From CAYWJA01 sp964458485 (lineage in GTDB: Bacteria; Patescibacteriota; Gracilibacteria; UM-FILTER-43-11): a DNA stretch of 36,698 nt. The first letter of the stretch is position 1, and every line of letters starts with the position of its first letter. Below are positions 1 to 8,774 of this stretch, piece after piece. The DNA lies in assembly GCA_964458485.1 (NCBI GenBank), contig CAYWJA010000015.1, positions 1 to 36,698 on the forward strand. Reading direction: 5' to 3'. The notes beneath the pieces are model-generated. The model did no database searches. It was given only the letters and a program-made list of their open reading frames with translations, and had not been told where the DNA came from. Both the position numbers and the translations under genes were made by a program.

Positions 1-940
1 AAAATGTAAGCATGCCCTGAAAAACATTTTTAATTAAATGTTCATCCTGTAATATATCTTTTATGTCATCCGGCACTTCGCATTCAATATTCTTTGGTGG
101 TGCTTCAATGGCTACAGTGTCAAATATAAGAAAACCTCCTGGCCTCATTGCACCTTCTGCTGTTGTAAGCATTCTAATCCATTCTGCCTCTGTAGTACAA
201 TGCCATATGGTATGCATCATGGCTGTAATAAAATGGTATTGCTCTTTCTGATGCTCTTCTGATAACTTTAAAAAATCACCAGTAAATATGCTATCCCGAC
301 TAAATCCTGCATTAGTCAGCTTCGATAAAGTACCTTGGGCAACTGATGGTACAAAATCAAATCCACGGATATTTTTACGGAATATATCAATATTGCTCGG
401 ATCTAAACCAGACTCAATTAACCTGTCTATAAGCTCTATTATGCGGGCATCACCTGTTCCAAAATCCAATCCGTTTAAATGTCCTACGGATACTCCAAAT
501 TCCTGAGAGGCTTTTAGTAAAGTATCTCTTATTACTATTTCGTCCGATGGACCAAGACCTTCTCTAAACCAATATTTCCCATAATCAAATCTTTTGTATG
601 TCTCTATAACACGCTCTCTTGTATCACCTCCAAGTTGATCTGTAAGATTTATAAGTAGCTTCTCCATTGCAGCAAGATCATTGCTTTTACTGCTAAGCTC
701 CTCATGTAAACCTGCCATTTCATCTGCTGCTATATCTTCACCTGGCGTAAGAATAAATCGGCCCAGTCCAGCTAATTTACTACGCACATCTTCAATATAC
801 ATTGCTATGGCTGCCTTAATCTCTTCAGGTGCAGCAACACGCGCAAGCGCAAAATCCGCATCCGGAACTACAGATGTTTTTGATGCAAGAAATGCCTGAA
901 CACTATTTGCTACCTCTGCTGTTGGATATATTTCACTCAC
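1..940 (-). CDS. SAM-dependent methyltransferase, C-terminus cut by window edge
   Basis: About 313 residues are visible before the gene runs off the left edge. A class I methyltransferase fold is indicated by motif I LDFGTGDARIIELI (around residue 155), an acidic strand GFDFVPSV, a motif IV-like strand FITAMMHTIWH and the post-IV MRPGGFLIFDT. The first 110 residues are helical and charged and may be a substrate-recognition domain. The best start is GTG at 940 (VSEIYPTAEV); no in-frame ATG lies upstream and there is no Shine-Dalgarno. A later ATG near residue 47 is possible. The substrate cannot be told from sequence. The fold call is solid; the exact function is unknown. Confidence 0.75.
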   Translation of the reverse strand, partial: MSEIYPTAEVANSVQAFLASKTSVVPDADFALARVAAPEEIKAAIAMYIEDVRSKLAGLGRFILTPGEDIAADEMAGLHEELSSKSNDLAAMEKLLINLTDQLGGDTRERVIETYKRFDYGKYWFREGLGPSDEIVIRDTLLKASQEFGVSVGHLNGLDFGTGDARIIELIDRLIESGLDPSNIDIFRKNIRGFDFVPSVAQGTLSKLTNAGFSRDSIFTGDFLKLSEEHQKEQYHFITAMMHTIWHCTTEAEWIRMLTTAEGAMRPGGFLIFDTVAIEAPPKNIECEVPDDIKDILQDEHLIKNVFQGMLTF

Positions 941-1061
941 AAAAAAGGATAATAAATTAGAGTAATTAAAGATAAAACAGTAGAACTATGTATAGTTTTA
1001 TCAATTTTTACCCTATTTGTCAAGTAAAATTATATAAAAAAATATTAATTTTTTTTGTCTA

Positions 1062-2030
1062 TTATTTTTGATTTTCAACAACCTTCCATCTTACCTCTTT
1101 CTGCAACTCACCGGATATGGTAAAACCAGCTGCTTTAGTGTGCCCTCCGCCCCCAAATTGTGAAGCAATTTCTGCAACATCGACTTCATCATGCAGAGTA
1201 CGTAAAGATCCTTTAACCTTCCCTTCCTTCTCAGTAAGTATTACGCTATATTCTGAACCTGGTACAGAATTAATATAATCAACAACACCTGTCATTTCAC
1301 TATAATCTGCACCTGTGTCTTCAAAATCCTTCTGCTTAACAACAGACATTGCAATTCCTTCTGGTGTTTTTTGGATGCTTCTCATTACTCTACCCCATAA
1401 TCTCATGGTGGAAATTTTAGTGGTATTAAAAATTTCCTTAGAAATTGACCTAAGGTTTGCACCCTTGGCAAGAAGTCTCCCTGCAACTCGTAAAACCTCT
1501 GAAGTTGTATTTGAATGCATAAAACTTCCTGTGTCTGTATAAATCCCAGTCAAAAGACATGTTGCTGTATATCTATCTATTGGGTAATTTAACTTTTGAA
1601 ATATTTTATAAAGAACCATAGTGGTAGATGCAGCACTACTATCTACAATATTATATTGACCATAAAAATCATTGGATTTGTGGTGATCTATATTAACCAC
1701 CTCTAAACTTTTATCAAATAACTCCGGATGACTTTCGCTAAATCCTGTTAGATGTGTTGCGCCTGCATCTAAAATAAAATAAACATCTGAATTAAACTCC
1801 GGTTCACCCTTCTTCAAATCTCTTATGTTTGGTAAAAATAAAAATTCTTCAGGAGCTTCATCAAAGCAAATAATTTTAGAAGCTTTCCCCATATTCACAA
1901 GAGCCTGATGCATAGCAAGTGCCGCACCAATAGTGTCTCCGTCTGGTGATCTATGTGGAATAATTAAAAATCGCCTATTTTCATTAATGAGGGTACCGAT
2001 TTTTTGAATTTCGTTATTATCAATTTCCAT
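1062..2030 (-). CDS. DHH/DHHA1 phosphoesterase (NrnA-like oligoribonuclease / pAp phosphatase)
   Basis: This cytosolic Mn-dependent phosphoesterase would degrade nanoRNAs and/or pAp. Visible motifs in order are PHRSPDGDTIGAALAM (motif I), ILDAGA (motif II), the signature VNIDHHKSN (motif III) and VDSSAAST (motif IV). The C-terminal DHHA1 domain ends in FGGGGHTKAAGF, the substrate-binding GGGGH. The length of 323 aa is usual for NrnA. The frame is open to 2075, but those extra 15 codons translate a dispersed element, so I start at ATG 2030 (MEIDNNEIQ). Specificity for nanoRNA versus pAp or c-di-AMP products is not resolved by sequence. Confidence 0.88.
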   Translation of the reverse strand: MEIDNNEIQKIGTLINENRRFLIIPHRSPDGDTIGAALAMHQALVNMGKASKIICFDEAPEEFLFLPNIRDLKKGEPEFNSDVYFILDAGATHLTGFSESHPELFDKSLEVVNIDHHKSNDFYGQYNIVDSSAASTTMVLYKIFQKLNYPIDRYTATCLLTGIYTDTGSFMHSNTTSEVLRVAGRLLAKGANLRSISKEIFNTTKISTMRLWGRVMRSIQKTPEGIAMSVVKQKDFEDTGADYSEMTGVVDYINSVPGSEYSVILTEKEGKVKGSLRTLHDEVDVAEIASQFGGGGHTKAAGFTISGELQKEVRWKVVENQK

Positions 2031-2042
2031 TTCTTTTTGTTT

Positions 2043-2165
2043 AGTAGCGAGAAATGCGATCCGAAGCGTAATCACTGCAGGTGTGTAGCGAAGGAGGCAT
2101 TACGTAGTAAAGTTCGCACCGTTCACGGTCAGAACTTTATAGGTAATTCAAGCATTCCCCTATTG
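2043..2165 (+). repeat. Structured dispersed element, copy 1
   Basis: This copy runs from AGTAGCGAG to CCCCTATTG. The ends pair as GAAATGC (2051-2057) with GCATTCC (2152-2158), one mismatch. A middle hairpin is CACT-gca-GGTG with a T.G wobble, closed by TCC/GGA. The distal hairpin is TAAAGTTC/GAACTTTA inside ATTAC/GTAAT. It lies 13 nt upstream of the DHH-phosphoesterase start, on the opposite strand. It belongs to the same subfamily as the copy at 32570. Confidence 0.8.
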
Positions 2166-2354
2166 TTTTGTTTTAGTGGTGTATTAAAATTTTATTTTTA
2201 GTTAAGGGTACATTAATAACCAAATTAAATTTGAGTGACAAGCATTTAGGGTGGTCAAAATCTATTAAGTATTTTGGGGTTATATTATTTGGGATTTACA
2301 AAAAAATTTTATATTTTTTTGCATATTTTTTTATTTAATTTATTGTGTAATATT

Positions 2355-2382
2355 GTAGGGGACGCAGATCTGCGTCCCCTAC
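2355..2382. repeat. 28-bp perfect palindrome, copy 1
   Basis: The sequence is a perfect palindrome whose left half is GTAGGGGACGCAGA. It lies 31 nt upstream of fmt. An identical palindrome lies at 34653-34680 behind efp. Its role is unknown; it could form a strong hairpin in the fmt leader or bind a dimeric protein. The rest of the spacer 2166-2413 is AT-rich and shows nothing else I can support. Confidence 0.85.
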
Positions 2383-2413
2383 CCATATACACATAATCCA
2401 ACAAACAACAAAA

Positions 2414-3349
2414 ATGCAAAACAAACACAACATAATTTTCATCGGTACAGGCAAAATAGGTACTCCTCTACTCGAAGCTTTGGCAAAAGATGAACGGTTT
2501 GATGTAAAACTGATTATTACCCAAATAGACAAGCCTGCGGGTAGGAAAATGCAATTAATGCCTTCGCCTATTAAGCTTACAGCTTTGGATCTTGGGTTAA
2601 AAATTTATCAGCCAGATAATATTAATAGTAAAGAAAGTATCGATCTGATAAAAAAAATTAATCCAGACATGATTGTTTTAATGGCATATGGTCAGATATT
2701 AAAGAGGGAGCTTTTAGGTATTCCTAAATTCGGATGCATTAATGTTCATGCTTCACTTCTGCCGAAATACCGTGGTGCATCCCCTATCCAGCAGTCTTTA
2801 CTTAATCAAGATGAAGTAACGGGTATAAGTATCATGGAAATGGAGGAGAAAATGGACACAGGACCTGTTTTTAGAGCCTCTGACCTATTTATCGAAGAAA
2901 ATGATGATGCAGTAACGATATATGAACGATTGGCCAATTTAACAGCTTACAAAACGCCTAATATACTCGATGATATTGCAGAAGGCCGGGCAGAGGCAAA
3001 AATACAAGATAATTCTAAGGCTTCTTATTGTCAGAAGATCAGTAAATCTGATGGGCAGATTAACTGGGGTGAACCTGCTGATGTAATTGTCGCCAAAATT
3101 CGTGCATTTACAGGCTGGCCCGGTACTTTTACTTTTTGGAATGGAAAGCGACTTAAGATTATAAATGGTAAATCTGACGAATTTACGTCAAAACCCGGGT
3201 TAATAACTGAAAAAGACCATTTAATTATGGTTGGCACAGGCAAAGGTTCTGTAATATTAGATAAAGTACAAATAGAGGGGAAAAGTATTCAGTCTGTTGA
3301 TGAATTTACTAAAGGGTACCAGGATTTTATTGGGAATGCATTAAAATAA
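2414..3349 (+). CDS. fmt: Methionyl-tRNA formyltransferase
   Basis: This enzyme formylates the initiator Met-tRNA using 10-formyl-tetrahydrofolate. The 311-aa length is normal. The N-terminal Rossmann start is IIFIGTGKIGTPLLEAL. The catalytic region reads INVHASLLPKYRGASPIQQ, with the expected Asn and His, followed by the catalytic Asp in EMEEKMDTGPV. The C-terminal tRNA-binding domain includes ISKSDGQINW and IRAFTGWPGT. The ATG follows an A-rich leader (acaaacaacaaaa) without a Shine-Dalgarno. No deformylase gene (def), its usual partner, is in the window. Confidence 0.96.
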   Translation: MQNKHNIIFIGTGKIGTPLLEALAKDERFDVKLIITQIDKPAGRKMQLMPSPIKLTALDLGLKIYQPDNINSKESIDLIKKINPDMIVLMAYGQILKRELLGIPKFGCINVHASLLPKYRGASPIQQSLLNQDEVTGISIMEMEEKMDTGPVFRASDLFIEENDDAVTIYERLANLTAYKTPNILDDIAEGRAEAKIQDNSKASYCQKISKSDGQINWGEPADVIVAKIRAFTGWPGTFTFWNGKRLKIINGKSDEFTSKPGLITEKDHLIMVGTGKGSVILDKVQIEGKSIQSVDEFTKGYQDFIGNALK

Positions 3350-3387
3350 TTAATATATAAATTGAGAAATTAAGCCCCCCCCCATTA

Positions 3388-3569
3388 TCATCCCGCACTT
3401 GATGCGGGATCCAGATAACGTGATAATTGTTATATTACTAATATACTAATCATCTTATTTTCTGATATTGCGAAAATATTCGCATATTCAGATTATCTGT
3501 TTATTAGTGAATAAGTAATAATACCGACCATAAATCACATGGATCCCGCATCAAGTGCGGGATGACAAA
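3388..3569. repeat. Paired-palindrome element 1 (about 180 bp)
   Basis: The ends are inverted palindromes: TCATCCCGCACTTGATGCGG then GATCC on the left, and the mirror ending GGATGACAAA on the right. The interior contains a hairpin CTGATATTGCGAA/TTCGCATATTCAG. Interior blocks (ACGTGAT, TTATATTACTA, ACCATAAATC) recur in the element at 27441, so the two are homologous over their full length. It is MITE-like, with no coding capacity. Confidence 0.8.
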
Positions 3570-3750
3570 CCGTAGCATATTGTTCCATTTAAATAAAAAA
3601 CCTAATTTTGCAATTTACTTACAAATTATTCAAATTTTTTGACTTTTTTAAAAAAATATTATATCATTAAAAATAAACCTTTTTGGCTTAAATAAGTCAA
3701 TTTTGTAAGACAATATATTGCCATTTATGCAAAAAGTGAGTCCAAAAGAT

Positions 3751-3779
3751 TTGCTTTTTTTTTAAAAATATGTTATAAT
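3751..3779 (+). promoter_or_regulatory. Sigma70-type promoter for the TauE/SafE gene
   Basis: -35 TTGCTT (3751-3756), a 17-nt spacer and -10 TATAAT (3774-3779) preceded by an extended TGT. It lies about 100 nt before the start codon. Confidence 0.65.
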
Positions 3780-3794
3780 ACTATAATCACTTAA

Positions 3795-3862
3795 AAAATC
3801 AACTAAGAATTATGAGTTAAGTAAAAGGCTTAATCCTTAGTACTTAGTCCTTAATCCTAATA
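3795..3862. repeat. Iterated CTTAxTCC-type short repeats
   Basis: Units such as CTTAATCC, TTAGTACTTAGTCC and TTAATCC iterate every 7-9 nt just upstream of the TauE/SafE start codon. A partly inverse arm (AACTAAGAATTATGAGTTAAG) precedes them. The same words occur at 13949-14007. This is one of several spacers with arrays of short iterated words. Confidence 0.55.
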
Positions 3863-3879
3863 AATAACAAACAAAAAAA

Positions 3880-4743
3880 ATGGATACTTTAATCTCAATA
3901 CTTTCACAAATCGATATTGCCACCTATTGGGGTGTGTTTCTATTCGGTCTCGCTATATCTGCCACTGCAATGAGCACAGGTATAGACGGTGCTGTGTTTT
4001 GGGCACCTGTATTACTGCTTGTATATAAGGTAGACCCTGCAGTCGCCATAGCATGTGCAATAGCCATAGAAGTATTTGGCTTTGGCTCAGGTGTATATGG
4101 TTACGCCAAAAAAAAGAAAATACTATATAAACAGGGTCTTTTCTTTCTTATATTTGCAATCCCATTAGGCATTTTTGGCGCTTATGTTTCTAAAATAGTA
4201 TCTGCCAACCTATTAATATCTTTAATAGGAATCAGTTGTGTTGTTTTAACGGTTGTAAATTGGCGAAGGGCTAAATTTGATAAGGCAGAAAAAGACTCTA
4301 AAAACCTACAATTAAAACAGAAGGGCATAGGAGGTCTTGTAAATGGAATTGGTGGATTCTTTACGGGAATAATTGGTATTGGCATAGGTGAAGCTAATCA
4401 TTATTACCTTTTAATTAAAAATAGATACCCAATTGCATATGCTAGTGGTACAAGTGTGTTTACTATAGCAATTACCGCATTTATATGTACTGTATTTAAT
4501 ATGGTTTATTTCAAAACATCAGCAGATGCATTTAACTGGATGCAAATTGTAAGTATATTGGTATTTGCAATACCTTCTGTAATGATTGGGGCAAGATTTG
4601 GGGTGCTTTTGGCTCATAAAATACAACGAAAAGCATTTAATTACTTTTTGGTTTCTGTTTTTGCATTCATGGCGGTAATTTCTTTTTACAGGGTATATAT
4701 AAGTGTGGATAGTGAACAAATGATGGCTTCTTTGTTGCACTAA
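3880..4743 (+). CDS. TauE/SafE-type sulfite exporter family permease
   Basis: This integral membrane protein of 287 aa is the typical size for the family, with about eight hydrophobic segments. It starts with a helix near residues 15-40 and has Gly-rich turns in the two inverted halves: TAMSTGIDGAVFWAPVLLL in the first, and GIGGFFTGIIGIGIGEANHYY in the second. Family members export sulfite, sulfoacetate or other organo-sulfur anions, but the substrate cannot be assigned here. No sulfur-metabolism gene is adjacent. The ATG follows an A-rich leader. Confidence 0.82.
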   Translation: MDTLISILSQIDIATYWGVFLFGLAISATAMSTGIDGAVFWAPVLLLVYKVDPAVAIACAIAIEVFGFGSGVYGYAKKKKILYKQGLFFLIFAIPLGIFGAYVSKIVSANLLISLIGISCVVLTVVNWRRAKFDKAEKDSKNLQLKQKGIGGLVNGIGGFFTGIIGIGIGEANHYYLLIKNRYPIAYASGTSVFTIAITAFICTVFNMVYFKTSADAFNWMQIVSILVFAIPSVMIGARFGVLLAHKIQRKAFNYFLVSVFAFMAVISFYRVYISVDSEQMMASLLH

Positions 4744-4751
4744 TATTTACA

Positions 4752-4956
4752 GACTTCCAAACCTCCAAACGTACTTTTTAAAAAGACTCCCAAAATTACC
4801 AAACTCCCAAACGTACAAACAAATACCAAATTACAAACATTACAAACTAACAAACTCTATTCTAAATAATTAATTAGTTAGTTTTGTAAGTTTGGATATC
4901 TGGACGTTTGGAAGCCTGCTTGTAAGTTTGGACATCTAGAAATTTGGACGTTTGAG
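4752..4956. repeat. Inverted array of iterated CCAAACxx octamers
   Basis: The left half repeats CCAAAC/ACAAAC every 8-9 nt (CCAAACCT, CCAAACGTAC, CCCAAACGTA and so on). The right half repeats the complement (AAGTTTGGA, GGACGTTTGG). Together they fill the spacer between the permease and the first kinase and could fold into one long imperfect hairpin. No gene lies in this stretch. Confidence 0.75.
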
Positions 4957-5012
4957 AAATGAGTTGTTGACCCAAAGACAACAATTATGGTACTTTTATT
5001 TACCATTCTGTT

Positions 5013-6668
5013 GTGTCTTTTTCTATTGATAATTTAACCTCAAATATGGGTGATAAGATTGGATTATTCCATCAAGACTTTAGTCCGGATATAATTAAAG
5101 GCTATTCCATGGATGATATGAGAAAAGCTGTGTCTTTAGCAAGGTCTGGAATAAGTGCGGTCGTTCATGCTCTTACGAGTGAAAAGCCAGAACTACACAA
5201 TCAAGCTGTAGTGGCATATAGTTTATATAGGCTTGCAGAACACTGGAAGATTAGCCTAAACACAAGGGATGTATGCCAACAAATTTTAGCTCAACTAGAA
5301 AATGATGAAGCACAAGACCCTGTAGTGCAATTATATGCAACAAGCTTAAGAAATATTGTTGGGGCATCTGATATAGATGAATTATCAGATTTACCGGATA
5401 AAATGGATCCTGAAGAGTTAATATGGCCTTTTATAATGAATCCTAGTCCTGTTATTATCTGCAGGGGTGATGGAAATGTAGTTACGCATAATCCTGCGTC
5501 TAATGATGTTTTTCCTGGAACAAAAGATAACTTCCCCCAAGAATTACGTGAGCTTATAAGCTTATCTGATGATACAAATGAGGCAACTGTTGTAATTGAT
5601 AATCGCATATATGAAGTAAGAATTAGCCGTTTTAAAAAAAGAGATAGGGTAATGCTCTATTGTACTGATATTACAGAAAGGCGCGTTCTTTCTTTACTAC
5701 CTGAAAACAGATCAGATCCTGCGATAATTTTAAATGCTGAAAGTGAAGTAGTTACTTTTATCGACAAAACAAATAGAATCCCTGGCTTAGAAAAAGGATC
5801 TGGATTGCCTTCAGATTTACATAAAGCTATTGGTGTTATCCAGACAAATAAAAAGGTAGAAATAGAATTTAATGGTCACCGCTATTTAATCACGAATAGT
5901 CGCGTTCCAAATACGGGGCTAACTTGCTTATATTTCAGGGATATAACGGAGCGTCATAATGCTGAAATTAGAGAAAGAAGGGCTAAAGACAAAGTTATGG
6001 ATTTTTCTGTTGCAATGGCATATGCAATGGAAGGCCCACTTGCCAACATAGCTTCTGCAGTATCAATGCTGCCAGATAACATTAAGGGTAAGCGTTGGGA
6101 TTATGTAAGGTCTCAAATTGGTACGATAACAACAAATGTGAGACAAGGTCTTAAATTTGTAAAAAGCATGGCTAATTTCAGTAGAACAACTACACGAATT
6201 AATATTTCAAAAGAGCCAATTGACTTATCTGAATTAGTTTCTGAAGCTACAAAACATCTCGACATGCCTAAGAACGTAAAATATGAAATTATAAACCCTA
6301 TAACGCAAATTAAAACTGATCCTGCAATCTTACGCGATATATTAGAAAAACTTATTGACAATGCCATAAGCCATAATAATTCGGAAAAAATCGAAATACA
6401 AATTGGCTATGGCAGACCTGATAATAAAACTTATGCTATATACATAAAAGATAATGGTGTTGGAATAAGTGATCAACATACAGACGCCGTAGAAGGAAAT
6501 GGAATATTCGATCCATTCTACAAAGTAGACGGCAATATTAGCAATAGCAATCCGGGTCTTGGCCTTTTTACAGCCCAAAGAGCGGCAGAAGCCTTAGGGG
6601 GTAAAATTAGTGTAAAATCAAAACCAGGCGAAGAATCTGTGTTTTTTGTGACGATTCCTAAGAAATAA
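5013..6668 (+). CDS. Soluble PAS histidine-kinase paralogue 1, H-box His replaced by Tyr
   Basis: The 551-aa protein has no membrane segment. In order it has a helical N-terminal domain (about 25-125) shared with the next two genes, two PAS-like modules (about 140-225, ending YCTDITERR; about 228-310, ending YFRDITERH), a DHp-like helix, and a HATPase domain with N-box LIDNAISHN, G1 DNGVGIS and G2 GLGLFTAQ. In the DHp the usual SHELRxPL reads AYAMEGPL: Tyr337 replaces the phospho-acceptor His. ATP binding may persist, but normal autophosphorylation should not. The GTG at 5013 gives the longest frame; ATG 5046 is an alternative. It lies 24 nt upstream of paralogue 2 and is probably co-transcribed. 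Confidence 0.85.
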   Translation: MSFSIDNLTSNMGDKIGLFHQDFSPDIIKGYSMDDMRKAVSLARSGISAVVHALTSEKPELHNQAVVAYSLYRLAEHWKISLNTRDVCQQILAQLENDEAQDPVVQLYATSLRNIVGASDIDELSDLPDKMDPEELIWPFIMNPSPVIICRGDGNVVTHNPASNDVFPGTKDNFPQELRELISLSDDTNEATVVIDNRIYEVRISRFKKRDRVMLYCTDITERRVLSLLPENRSDPAIILNAESEVVTFIDKTNRIPGLEKGSGLPSDLHKAIGVIQTNKKVEIEFNGHRYLITNSRVPNTGLTCLYFRDITERHNAEIRERRAKDKVMDFSVAMAYAMEGPLANIASAVSMLPDNIKGKRWDYVRSQIGTITTNVRQGLKFVKSMANFSRTTTRINISKEPIDLSELVSEATKHLDMPKNVKYEIINPITQIKTDPAILRDILEKLIDNAISHNNSEKIEIQIGYGRPDNKTYAIYIKDNGVGISDQHTDAVEGNGIFDPFYKVDGNISNSNPGLGLFTAQRAAEALGGKISVKSKPGEESVFFVTIPKK

Positions 6669-6692
6669 ATGAATAATACCCATTAAATAATT

Positions 6693-8693
6693 ATGCCTAG
6701 ATCTTTAAACAGCATACTTCCTCCTATTAGCAGAGACATTGAAAATCCTGCATGGTCAAGCGAGATAAGCAGAACCCTTGCACTGGTGCTTATGGGGAGA
6801 CGCGAAATAAATAAATTAATATTACATGAAGAGGATAGGGCAAATCCTAACGCCTTAGTGGCCAGTCGTATTCTTGAATTAGCAAGACATTATAAAATTA
6901 AACCTACAGATCCAAAGTTAATGTACAAGCTACTGGATAGGTTAAAAGCAGAAGATGATCACCCTGAAATACAGGAGTTTGCGAATGAATTGATGAAGTT
7001 ACTCGACGAATATGTTTTATATCCGGAGCGAATTCAAGAATATAGATCACAGGCAGCATTACCTATATTTAATAAAAATCCTGTGATTCTTATAGATACC
7101 TATGAAAGAACAGTATTGTTTAGCAATCCAGCTTCTAATAAAGTTTTATCTGATTTAAAAATTGGAGAAAAATTGCCAGATGTATTACATCATGCCCTAA
7201 GACAATATAAAATAGGGGGTGATAATTCTGTGACAATCCAAGGCAGAACATTTGCAATAAAAATTGGCTCTACATTAGATATGAAAGGTCAAACGGGAAT
7301 TTTCCTTACAGATATTACTGATATACAAGAGACATTGCATAACAAAGAAGATGAAGTTCATGAGCTTACAATAGATGCTGAAGAAATGAAACGGCAAATT
7401 TCTATTTTTCAAAATAATCCTGCCCCTGTAATTCAAATATCAGGGTTAAACGAGCGTGTCCTGAGATATAATAAAGTTGCAAAAGCTCTTATGCCTGATT
7501 TGGAGGTTATAGGCGAAATACCAGAGCTTATTGGTTCACCTGAGAAAATGGAAGGTAAGGAAGTTACGGTGGGGGGCCGTATTTTTGTAATAAAAACTGC
7601 TGAAGAAGTCGACCTTAATGTAATAAATATATATTTTAATGATATTACTGAAACAAAATTTTGGGCATTTTTTGCAGAGAACAATCCAGACCCTGTATTT
7701 ATGGCTATGGCTGACGGCAAAATTCGTAAATTTAACGCTTCTGCTGGAAAAACTATTACTGGCTTGGAAGAAGGAGCTGTTATGCCAAAATCTTTAAAAT
7801 CAGTTATTGGGGCACCATACCAATTTACGAGCTGTCAGTTAACAGAAAAAGAAGTTGAATATAACGGCCGCAGCTATTTATTAAAAGCCAGATATGCTCC
7901 GGAGCTAGCACCAGGTTCAAATTTAATTCTTTTTTATTTGCAAGATATTACTGAATCATTACTTAAAGATCAAGAAATTGCAGAGCAACATCAAAATCTC
8001 GCATCTTTTGTAAGGCAAATGATTGATAGGATGGAAGCGCCATTAAATTTGATAGCCAGCAGATTCATGTTATGGAGGGAAAATCTCAATCGTAGCTTAA
8101 GTGAAGATGGGAAAAATGATTTGGATCGTGTACAGAAAGAATGTGGAGCTTTGGATGATTTAATGAAGCAATTGTCCGAATTCATCGAAGATGATGATAG
8201 GGCTGTATCTACAGAACTGGTAGAAACCGACGATGTAATGCAAAAACTGGCATCAGAATTCAATAGAAATCCTGGTATTGATGTTAAAATTATAGGTGAA
8301 GTTAAGGGATTGGAAAGAGAGGAAGAACCTTTACCTCCAATAAAATCTGACCCTATATTAATTAAACAAATCTTCAGAGAACTAATCGACAATGCAGTTA
8401 AATATAATAAAAATCCAACTAAAAAGGTTAGAATTAGTTATGTCTCTTTTGAAGACGGAGAAGCATATAATTTTATTGTCGCTGATAACGGAACAGGAAT
8501 ATCATCAGATAACCTTGAAAAAATATTCAGGCCACTTGAACAATTAGATATAGGTACTACTGCTAATAAAGGTAGTGGGCTTGGCCTTTCTGCTGTTAAA
8601 AATATGATTACAAAGCTAGGCGGCTCGATCCAAGTGGAGTCTAAAGTTGGCCAGGGGTCAAAGTTTATAGTCAGAATTCCTATAGTAATATAG
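6693..8693 (+). CDS. Soluble PAS histidine-kinase paralogue 2, H-box His replaced by Asp
   Basis: The 666-aa cytosolic protein has the shared helical N-terminal domain (about 25-115), then three PAS-like modules, each ending in a (T/N/Q)DIT motif (LTDITDIQ, FNDITETKF, LQDITESL). A short coiled segment separates PAS1 and PAS2. The DHp-like helix reads MIDRMEAPLNLI, so Asp445 stands where the H-box His should be. The HATPase domain looks intact: LIDNAVKYN, DNGTGIS, IFRPLEQLD and GSGLGLSAV. As in paralogue 1, a catalytic pocket is kept without the acceptor residue. It might act as a sensor partner of paralogue 3 rather than as an autonomous kinase; that is inference. Confidence 0.86.
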   Translation: MPRSLNSILPPISRDIENPAWSSEISRTLALVLMGRREINKLILHEEDRANPNALVASRILELARHYKIKPTDPKLMYKLLDRLKAEDDHPEIQEFANELMKLLDEYVLYPERIQEYRSQAALPIFNKNPVILIDTYERTVLFSNPASNKVLSDLKIGEKLPDVLHHALRQYKIGGDNSVTIQGRTFAIKIGSTLDMKGQTGIFLTDITDIQETLHNKEDEVHELTIDAEEMKRQISIFQNNPAPVIQISGLNERVLRYNKVAKALMPDLEVIGEIPELIGSPEKMEGKEVTVGGRIFVIKTAEEVDLNVINIYFNDITETKFWAFFAENNPDPVFMAMADGKIRKFNASAGKTITGLEEGAVMPKSLKSVIGAPYQFTSCQLTEKEVEYNGRSYLLKARYAPELAPGSNLILFYLQDITESLLKDQEIAEQHQNLASFVRQMIDRMEAPLNLIASRFMLWRENLNRSLSEDGKNDLDRVQKECGALDDLMKQLSEFIEDDDRAVSTELVETDDVMQKLASEFNRNPGIDVKIIGEVKGLEREEEPLPPIKSDPILIKQIFRELIDNAVKYNKNPTKKVRISYVSFEDGEAYNFIVADNGTGISSDNLEKIFRPLEQLDIGTTANKGSGLGLSAVKNMITKLGGSIQVESKVGQGSKFIVRIPIVI

Positions 8694-8699
8694 GAATAT

Positions 8700-8735
8700 T
8701 TCAGATTTCTGATTTCTGATTCGATTTTTTAATTC
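8700..8735. repeat. GATTTCT iterated words
   Basis: The spacer between kinase genes 2 and 3 begins with TTTCAGATTTCTGATTTCTGATTCG, a 7-8-nt unit repeated three to four times. The related word GGATTTCTGATTTCGGATT recurs at 18602-18733. Confidence 0.5.
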
Positions 8736-8774
8736 TTATATTTTATATCCAACAACAAATATTAAATAACTATT

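Noticed and set aside
2031..2075. Fifteen extra N-terminal codons on the DHH phosphoesterase
   Set aside because: They partly translate the end of element copy 1, and homologous length begins at ATG 2030.
4987..5037. Mini-frame MVLLFTILLCLFLLII before kinase 1
   Set aside because: The leader looks right and the peptide is hydrophobic, but 16 codons overlapping the kinase start are too little to support a gene.
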